From NCBI GenBank assembly GCA_035578175.1, contig JAQMRL010000014.1, forward strand, positions 15,233,774 to 15,297,773: a stretch of DNA of 64,000 bases, written 5' to 3'. The notes under the pieces are model-generated. The model had not been told where the DNA came from. It was given only the letters and a program-made list of their open reading frames with translations, and did not search any database. Numbering within the stretch: position 1 is the stretch's first letter; the number at the start of each line of letters is the position of its first letter. The stretch is from Catonia carolina. Its lineage: Eukaryota > Arthropoda > Insecta > Hemiptera > Achilidae. Position numbers and translations under genes: made by a program. Positions 59,501 through 64,000 of the stretch are shown here, piece by piece.

Positions 59501-62500
59501 GTCCGCAAATTACAATACTTTGCTCATGTGATGAGGAATGAGAAGTATAGAATCCTCCAACTGGTGATGCAAGGAAAAATCGAGGGAAGGAGACAACCCG
59601 GCCGTAGGAAGACGTCTTGGATCAAGAACCTCAGGGAGTGGTATGGGAATAGTACAAGTGAACTATTTAGAGCAGCCGTCTCCAAGGTGCAGATAGCCAT
59701 GATGATTGCTAATCTTCGTTAGAAGAATGCAACTACAAGAAGAAGAAGAAGTGATTTTCTGTATTTTTAAGCCAAACAGAGATGGATTTTCAGTTTGCAT
59801 CTTTCACTCATGTTTAAAATTATGTTATGTTTTTCATTTTACATTGTTTATTAATGGTTTATCATAGGTTATATGTTTTATTATTTAAATTTACAAGAAA
59901 AAGTTGTGTGAGTGTTTTACACCAGATTTTTATGTTATGAAGCTCATTAACAATATTATTTCATTATAAAATTACTTTTTTTTTAACATCGCATCAACTA
60001 CAACGGTCATTAGCGACGATGTTGGGGTGTAACTGTTTACAATGGAGGATGAAATGATTTTTTTGTAACGTATAAAAATATGCCGTGCCTGAGTGGGATT
60101 CGAACCCAGGACCACATGATGAGAGGTGAGCACGTTACCAACTGCGCCAATGCGGCCGGCAAAAAAATTACTTTGTTTTTAGTTTAAAAGCATGTTAAAA
60201 AGTCAGTTCAGATTATCAAAAATTTTGTAAACGGATATTGTTGTTAAGTTTTTGAAAAAATAGTTTTTATTTTTTGACAGAAAAATGTAAATATGGCACT
60301 TTATTTACAGTTACATACAACTGCAAATTGCAAATAAAGCATTACTTTTATTTCATAAAAAAGATAAGATTTTTTTACTTATTGTTGTAAACTTTTTTGA
60401 ATTTAATAAAATTTCTATGTTACAGTTCACGAAAAGAAACCACCAATTGAAAAGTTATACAGTTGTCCAAAATTAGAATGTAATGCCAAATTTCGTACAA
60501 AAGGTAATCTGTTAAGACATAGTAGATCTCATTCAGGCACCAAACCGTGGGAATGTTCAGTCTGCCTTAATCGGTTCACCGAAAGAAAATCGTTGAAAGT
60601 TCACATGAGAAAACATACAGGCGAACGACCTTACAGGTAAGTGGTTTTCTATGGATTTTCAATTTAACGGACAGCAGCAATTTTGTACTGCTCTCCAGGA
60701 GGCTGCATCATCTTCCTCTTTATAATTGCCTTCTTCTTTTTCTTCGGCCTGCCGATATCTCTGCTTCCCACTGGTTTGTATCTTCAATCTGAAATAGATA
60801 TTCTATTTCCAAGGCCAATTAGTAGAATGCTTTGAAAAATTTTTATTTCCCCTAAACGCGTTACCAACGCCTTTTGGAATTGTTCAGTGATAGAGTTGCC
60901 ATCTCAGGGTGTCTGAACGCACCCTGGGTTTCATTCGGAGACACACCTCCTAGGTTCTAATGCTCTCTTCATGATTGGGAATCTATCAACCTCCGCCTTG
61001 AGACCATTCACCAATTTTCACATTTGATTTTCATTCGGGGTTTACTGCCCTAGTCATCTGGTCTTCTGCTCTGTTCGCTGTTTGAAATTTCTTCATCATC
61101 CGCCTTCGACACCGTTGACCATCTTCACTTAGTAACCTTAGTTAAAGGCCCTTTAACAAGGTGCTACCATCCAGAGCCAGACAAACCCTGGTTTTTTAAT
61201 GAGGCTGTTACTCCTCCTGCCCCATTGCTTGAGAGATGGAGCTCTGGGCTTGCAATTGGTGGTATTAAACAACACCGTTGGCAGAGATGTTTATAATATG
61301 GCCCTCTGCGACTTCTGTCCCCCAAACCCAAGAGATCATTGAAAGAAGCCCAATTTCAGACAAGAGAGGAAATTATGTCAGCAATGACAGCCAAGCTAAA
61401 CTCCATTCCGAAAGAGCCCTTATCGGAATGCTTTTAACCATGGCGCCAACCTGGGAGAAGTGTATGGAGTCCCAAAGAGACTACTTTGAGGGTGATTAGG
61501 TTCCAAACGCTCCATATATGCCAGGTTTTTTCCCCGGCCAAAGGTCGGCTACTTTTCTACCAAACCTCATATAATAGCATCAAGCAAAGTTACCATTGAA
61601 TTATTACTCACGTCACGGTGAATAATCTCGCATCTAACAGGCCTCATTGAACATTTTAATGTGGTACAATATATTATCGTGGACACTGTAAATAAAAATA
61701 AGTCCGATAGGAACCCAGCGAACTAAAATTTTATAAAAATTCAACTCAGTGTTCCCAATCTGAAAAGTACTTTTGAACCAGATGTAAAGCATTTTCATAA
61801 TACCACGAATCTGAATACATAAATTCTCACAAACAAGGTCATTGACATTGCTTGTGTCACCAGATGGCGACATTAAGTGGTGAGTTAAAACCATTAATTT
61901 TTGGTGGCCCTGAAAAGGACCGTTTAAGCGGTGGTCGTCTTGATGTGAAGCGTTAATCGTAGTCATTGTGGCGGTCGAGGAGCTGGGTGACACGGCGTGT
62001 CATCGTCCAGTGGAGATATCATTTTCTTCCCTCACAGTTGTGCGTCAATGGCTGCTTTGTCGGATCCGGTGGGCGTAAGGCTCAGTCGAGGGACCGCTGT
62101 GGGCATCGCTCGCGTCAGCAGCGGCGGCTTACGGTGACGGGTCAGCAAGTGGAAGCATCATCTTCTCTCTTGCGGGGTTGTCGATTAGTCTTCGCTGGAG
62201 TCCTGTAGCCGTGTGCCATGGTGGACATCTCGTCAATGCTGTAGACTGGTGGAATGAATCTCTCTGTGTCTGGATTGGAATTGAATTCCCCTGTCAAGTG
62301 TAGCGCTCTTTATATAGTTGCCGAGAGCGTTGTGGTAGAGGGCGGTTATCACTCGGCCTTGGTAACAAAGTTCTCTGTCGGTACGCTGCCAAAGGGCCTA
62401 CCGTGTCGACAAGAGTTGGGAAAAGTATTGAAGGTCGGCAACACAGTAAATGATTAATTAGAAGGGGTGGCAGTGACAACTTGTTACAGTCAATTAGCCA

Positions 62501-63045
62501 TCTGTAAACATTTCACACTAACGACGCACATTTCTGATATTAACATGTTGAGACCGGATGACGCCAAAAGGTGTCAGATCGACGTATAGTAAATTCATTA
62601 GTGATTTTTGTTTCCAAATTCCGGCTTTGATTTTTTTGACTTCCAGTCGAAATTGGAACTTCAAACCCAAACTAGGCCCACTAACTTTTTGTGTAGATTA
62701 CGAATCCGGAAACCATTTGTTGCTATCTCTTGTAGTTTCCGACATCTGAATGTGACGGATGGACATTGGAAAATGTTAGATGACAATTTTAAAAATTCCC
62801 AACAATCCTTGTAATTTAATAATGGTGTTTCATGTGTTTCAGATGCACTGTGTGTAACAAATCATTTGCTCAATCTGGAATCTTGACAAGTCATATAGCA
62901 ATGCATATGAATTCAAAATCTTTTGGATGTGATCAATGTGGTAGGGCGTTTCGTCAAAGATCCCAGTTGAAATTACATTTACAAAGACATGCTGGTATTA
63001 GAAGATTTCAATGTTCATTATGCGAGTATAAATTTTTAACAAAAG
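47531..63045 (+). CDS. C2H2 zinc-finger protein gene, 5' part (runs off the window)
   Basis: Probable nuclear DNA-binding protein. Visible coding exons 47531-47596, 51186-51471, 55022-55264, 60426-60636 and 62843-63045 join in frame (phases 0, 1, 1, 2, then 1 leaving the last). The N-terminal 200 residues are acidic and Ser/Asn-rich, with an Asn run (exon 3) from an AAT/AAC repeat. The fingers start in exon 4: a C-x4-C finger, then C-x2-C fingers with the T-G-E-R-P-Y linker. A fifth finger is started at the last donor. Further exons must lie beyond 64000. I cannot name an orthologue. The exon 1 assignment rests on the ATG, frame and GTAAGT donor only. Confidence 0.88.
47993..48451 (+). mobile_element. 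RTE-like LINE, 5'-truncated 3' end
   Basis: M-A-V-P-V-L-L-Y-G-S-E-S-W and A-E-M-R-F-L-R-R-I-K-G-C, then G-R-P-K-K-R-W. Tail GAAGAAGAAAAAA. Perfect ACAAATATAT flanks (47983-47992 and 48452-48461). Same family as 38431-38852. Confidence 0.87.
48462..49265. other. No recognised feature (zinc-finger intron 1)
   Basis: AT-rich intron sequence without a clear repeat boundary. Confidence 0.4.
49269..50082 (+). mobile_element. PIF/Harbinger-type element, internally decayed
   Basis: GGGTAAGCGCACAGTAAATG at the left and the complement of GGGTAAGCGCACAGTGAACG at the right; TAA on both sides (49266-49268, 50083-50085). TWA targets fit PIF/Harbinger. A decayed frame includes P-I-L-P-E-G-R-F-V-I-T, like the region before the DDE core of these transposases. 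A second end of the family starts at 63927. Confidence 0.78.
50343..51173 (+). repeat. R1 repeat, 5'-truncated, abutting zinc-finger exon 2
   Basis: From GATCGTGTTTTCACC to TTTCACACCAGAT. The following T-run and GTTAAG form the acceptor of exon 2, 12 bp beyond the R1 end. Confidence 0.85.
51186..51471 (+). CDS. Zinc-finger gene exon 2
   Basis: Acceptor TTTTTTGTTAAG. Encodes V-E-E-A-M-G-L-V-A-R-M-N and an acidic Ala/Glu-rich stretch. Donor GTATAA, phase 1. The frame stays open upstream into R1, so the exact start relies on phase with exon 1. Confidence 0.83.
51527..51793 (-). mobile_element. SINE3, 5'-truncated
   Basis: The TTGTTGTT complement end, CATCATTCGAAAGACTGG and the central module are present; the sequence leaves the family after CTACCTCTTCTGT. 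Confidence 0.8.
52065..52440 (+). mobile_element. LINE ORF2 C-terminal remnant
   Basis: R-Q-R-I-E-A-F-E-R-W-F-Y-R-K-M-L-Q and later A-A-W-R-N-A-S-N-Q-S-K are typical of the C-terminal part of insect endonuclease-RT LINEs. Many stops. 5'-truncated. Confidence 0.65.
52445..52585 (-). mobile_element. SINE3 5'-region fragment
   Basis: Reversed first 130 bp of SINE3, from TTCAGTCATATAATTGAC to CCATCTGCCTGTTATG. Confidence 0.7.
52627..53023 (-). mobile_element. SINE3 full-length copy
   Basis: 397 bp, perfect ATTTCCAGTT flanks (52617-52626, 53024-53033). Confidence 0.9.
53034..53645. other. No firm feature; possible inverted-repeat element
   Basis: GGTGAGCTA near 53292 and TAGCTCACC near 54833 are inverted and flank the mariner at 53.6 kb. 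The sequence is GC-richer than its surroundings. No coding support. Confidence 0.35.
53646..54593 (-). mobile_element. DD41D mariner-like element, internal-deletion copy
   Basis: TA-bounded, same ends as 24390-25746. Lacks the segment equivalent to 24808-25213 (about 406 bp, containing most of the catalytic core), joined at 54063/54064. A 3-bp deletion near 54232 and a few substitutions also separate the copies. Non-autonomous. Confidence 0.92.
53738..54432 (-). pseudogene. DD41D transposase, internally deleted
   Basis: The N-terminal DNA-binding part and the C-terminal part remain, including W-P-P-R-S-C-D-L-T-P-C-D-F. The intact C-terminus shows the reading frame lost in the 24.5-kb copy. 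Confidence 0.88.
54596..55021. other. Zinc-finger intron 2, 3' part
   Basis: Contains CT-rich and GC-richer stretches and ends with the acceptor tract TTTAATTTTTTTTCAG. Confidence 0.45.
55022..55264 (+). CDS. Zinc-finger gene exon 3
   Basis: E-K-K-F-F-D-I-Q-N-G-V, an eight-Asn run, and S-C-N-N-C-D-K-N. Donor GTAAGT, phase 1 in and out. No zinc finger here. Confidence 0.86.
55498..56418 (+). mobile_element. FB-Mar foldback mariner in zinc-finger intron 3
   Basis: TA on both sides (55496-55497, 56419-56420). Left arm 55498-55758 is an inverted 3' end. The joint AACAGGTAGAAG/ATAATAACATG is the same as in the 32.2-kb copy. The forward part has Q-D-N-A-P-A-H-S-A-L and A-L-C-D-F, where the third catalytic Asp is kept. 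Confidence 0.9.
56419..56784. other. No recognised feature (intron 3)
   Basis: AT-rich, no repeat boundary seen. Confidence 0.4.
56785..57140 (+). mobile_element. FB-Mar fragment
   Basis: Begins at GTAGAAGGTAATAACATG, right at the foldback joint, and runs forward through the transposase to the Q-D-N region, where it decays. Confidence 0.8.
57180..59752 (+). pseudogene. RTE-like LINE, 5'-truncated, endonuclease plus reverse transcriptase
   Basis: Starts inside the endonuclease (V-Y-A-P-T, G-D-C-N-A-K-V-G, R-N-E-R-G, then Q-I-D-Y-I). A linker rich in Lys/Glu (57781-58212) and the RT (58200 on) follow. RT blocks: G-K-A-P-G-P-D-D-I, T-Q-F-G-F-R, A-F-D-R-I-K, G-V-R-Q-G-C-V-L-S-P and Y-A-D-D (58958-58969). 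The C-terminal block is Y-R-R-I-L-R-I-S-W, then G-R-R-K-T-S-W. The tail is (AAG)n at 59737-59752. The RT frame 58151-59722 is open for 523 codons, but the endonuclease has frameshifts near 57210 and 57500-57780 and the 5' end is missing, so it cannot be active. Confidence 0.92.
59753..59935 (+). repeat. R1 repeat, 3' fragment
   Basis: GTGATTTTCTGTATTTTTAA to TTTTACACCAGATTTTT, directly after the RTE tail. Confidence 0.8.
59979..60163 (-). mobile_element. SINE1, tail type B
   Basis: Reverse orientation, same tail as 13468-13660. Perfect 11-bp AAAATTACTTT flanks (59968-59978, 60164-60174). Confidence 0.9.
60426..60636 (+). CDS. Zinc-finger gene exon 4 (fingers 1 and 2)
   Basis: Acceptor TTCTATGTTACAG. 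Finger 1: C-P-K-L-E-C with four residues between cysteines, H-S-R-S-H. Finger 2: C-S-V-C, H-M-R-K-H, then T-G-E-R-P-Y. Donor GTAAGT, phase 2. Confidence 0.95.
60637..61894. other. Zinc-finger intron 4, unassigned part
   Basis: Mixed composition, including CT-rich text near 60700-60770. A 73-codon frame at 61278-61499 has no recognised domain. Possibly old repeat material. Confidence 0.35.
61895..62330 (-). repeat. GC-rich repeat with histone-type stem-loop, second copy
   Basis: On the - strand the order is a TATA-like CTATATAAAGAG (near 62308-62319), about 60 bp, ATG-containing GC-rich sequence, then GGTCCTTTTCAGGGCC (61906-61921), which keeps the histone stem with a T-G pair. It is related to 4119-4500. 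The coding frame is not a histone and contains stops. Confidence 0.55.
62331..62842. other. No recognised feature (intron 4 end)
   Basis: Ends with the acceptor tract TTTCATGTGTTTCAG. Confidence 0.4.
62843..63045 (+). CDS. Zinc-finger gene exon 5 (fingers 3, 4 and start of 5)
   Basis: C-T-V-C-N-K-S-F with H-I-A-M-H, C-D-Q-C-G-R-A-F with H-L-Q-R-H, and C-S-L-C-E-Y-K-F cut by the donor GTACAA. Phase 1 out. Confidence 0.94.
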
Positions 63046-63105
63046 GTACAATTTTATATTTTTCCCGTACTATTTGTTCCTTTTTAAACAAATCTTCACA
63101 TATTT

Positions 63106-63926
63106 TTACTTTTTCTTGCCTTATGTAAATATATAAGGAAGGAAAGTATTGTTTTCAAGCCACCTGAACCGAAAAAAAACATGTTTTTAGCAATTTGGTC
63201 TGTGTGTATGAACAAAATATCTCAAAAACAGATCATTGTACGAAGTTGAGACTTGAAACTTAAGTCAGGTACCACTAGAGGACTCGCATGAACATTTTCA
63301 TCAAAATTGGTCAACCAAAACTAGTCATTTATTCGTGTAATTTTTCACTTTTTTGCGGTTTTCTCAAAAATAGCTTCTACAATTTTCTTTTAAATCTTGT
63401 CATTACTACATTTTTTATGCTCTACAAGTTATGGTAAGCGCCATGTCTGCTGAAATTCTTGGGGAGGCTGTGCTCTCGTAGAAAATAATGGTTTTTATAA
63501 GATTTCAGCCTTAATATGCATTTTAGGGCAAAAGTGTATATAATCAAAGTTGTAGAAAATTTAAAAACCTACAACTTTTATTCCTAACATTTCTTTGTAT
63601 AATGTTTCGTTTAGCGGTAATAGGTGATTTCCTGTTTTATTTTTCATGGATATCTGAAAATAAATTTTTTTTTAAGATTTCAGCCTTAGTATGTGTTTAA
63701 CAACATAAGTGTATAATTATATTTATAGAAAATTAAAAGATCTTCAACTTTTATGTGAAGAATTTTTCTTTACAGAGCCTAGTTAAGCGTTAAAAAGTGA
63801 TTTTCTGTATTATTAAGCCAAACTAAGGTTAGTTTTCATTTTGCATCATTCACTCATGATTAAAATAAGGTTATGTTCTTTGAGGTTAGTTTTTTGTTTA
63901 TTTCTAATGTTTTATTACTAATGTAA
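63106..63926 (+). repeat. R1 repeat, interrupted by the Harbinger-type element
   Basis: Starts ACTTTTTCTTGCC and runs to TTATTACTAATG, a point about 80 bp before the R1 3' end, where the Harbinger end starts. Confidence 0.85.
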
Positions 63927-64000
63927 GGGTATGCGCACAGTGAACACTGGTCACAGGTTGCTGGTCGCTGGTCGCTTACAAGCGGGAGCCTGCTAGTAGG
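63927..64000 (+). mobile_element. PIF/Harbinger-type element, left end, cut by window edge
   Basis: GGGTATGCGCACAGTGAACA preceded by TAA (63924-63926). Matches the inverted right end of 49269-50082, including GCGGGAGCCTGCTAGTAGG. Confidence 0.8.

Noticed and set aside
61278..61499. 73-codon open frame in zinc-finger intron 4
   Set aside because: No domain recognised and no splice support in phase with neighbouring exons.

Overview
The window looks like a gene-poor, AT-rich, transposon-packed stretch of an animal chromosome, almost certainly an arthropod and probably an insect. The evidence is spliced genes with GT-AG introns, an insect-type acyl-CoA desaturase, Jockey and RTE non-LTR retrotransposons, several mariner lineages and tRNA-derived SINEs. 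A hemipteran is my best guess, but this is an inference from general character, not from a diagnostic marker.

Two host genes are supported, both on the + strand. (1) An acyl-CoA desaturase runs from 27270 to 39826 in five coding exons with matching splice phases. The joined frame is 354 codons with three intact histidine boxes, so it looks functional. (2) A C2H2 zinc-finger gene starts at 47531 and continues past the right edge. Five coding exons are visible (47531, 51186, 55022, 60426, 62843), giving an acidic/Ser/Asn-rich N-terminus followed by at least five zinc fingers. Nearly all introns of both genes are filled with mobile DNA.

The rest is nested repeats. The most abundant family, called R1 here, has about 20 full or partial copies and covers roughly one fifth of the window. 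It is about 0.94 kb and non-coding, with a 12-bp inverted repeat near its ends, a (GT)n microsatellite at a fixed position, an internal duplicated module and a 3' hairpin, followed by a T-run. Its plan resembles the Helentron-associated (HINE/DINE-like) elements. Three short retroposon families have target-site duplications: SINE1 (tRNA head, two alternative tails), SINE2 (tRNA head carrying a palindrome) and SINE3 (about 394 bp, (AAC)n tail, internal module that can be tandemly multiplied).

Region by region. 0-6.5 kb: foldback mariner pieces, R1 copies, SINE1 and a GC-rich repeat with a histone-type stem-loop. 6.5-11.1 kb: a full-length but inactivated Jockey element inserted in an R1 copy. 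12.4-14.8 kb: a pogo/Tigger-like relic. 15-22.4 kb: R1 and SINE3 tandem modules. 22.4-26.1 kb: a long-inverted-repeat unit holding three SINE2 copies and a DD41D mariner. 27-40 kb: the desaturase with TE-filled introns. 40-47.5 kb: SINE2, a foldback MITE, piggyBac-like elements, a mariner relic with a hAT MITE, and LINE tails. 47.5-64 kb: the zinc-finger gene with RTE, Harbinger, mariner, R1 and SINE insertions.

I see no CRISPR, operon, virus or prokaryotic system. The most novel-looking material is the R1 family, the foldback mariner subfamily, the SINE3 module expansion and the histone-stem-loop repeat. All boundaries were read by eye; copy numbers outside the window are unknown.
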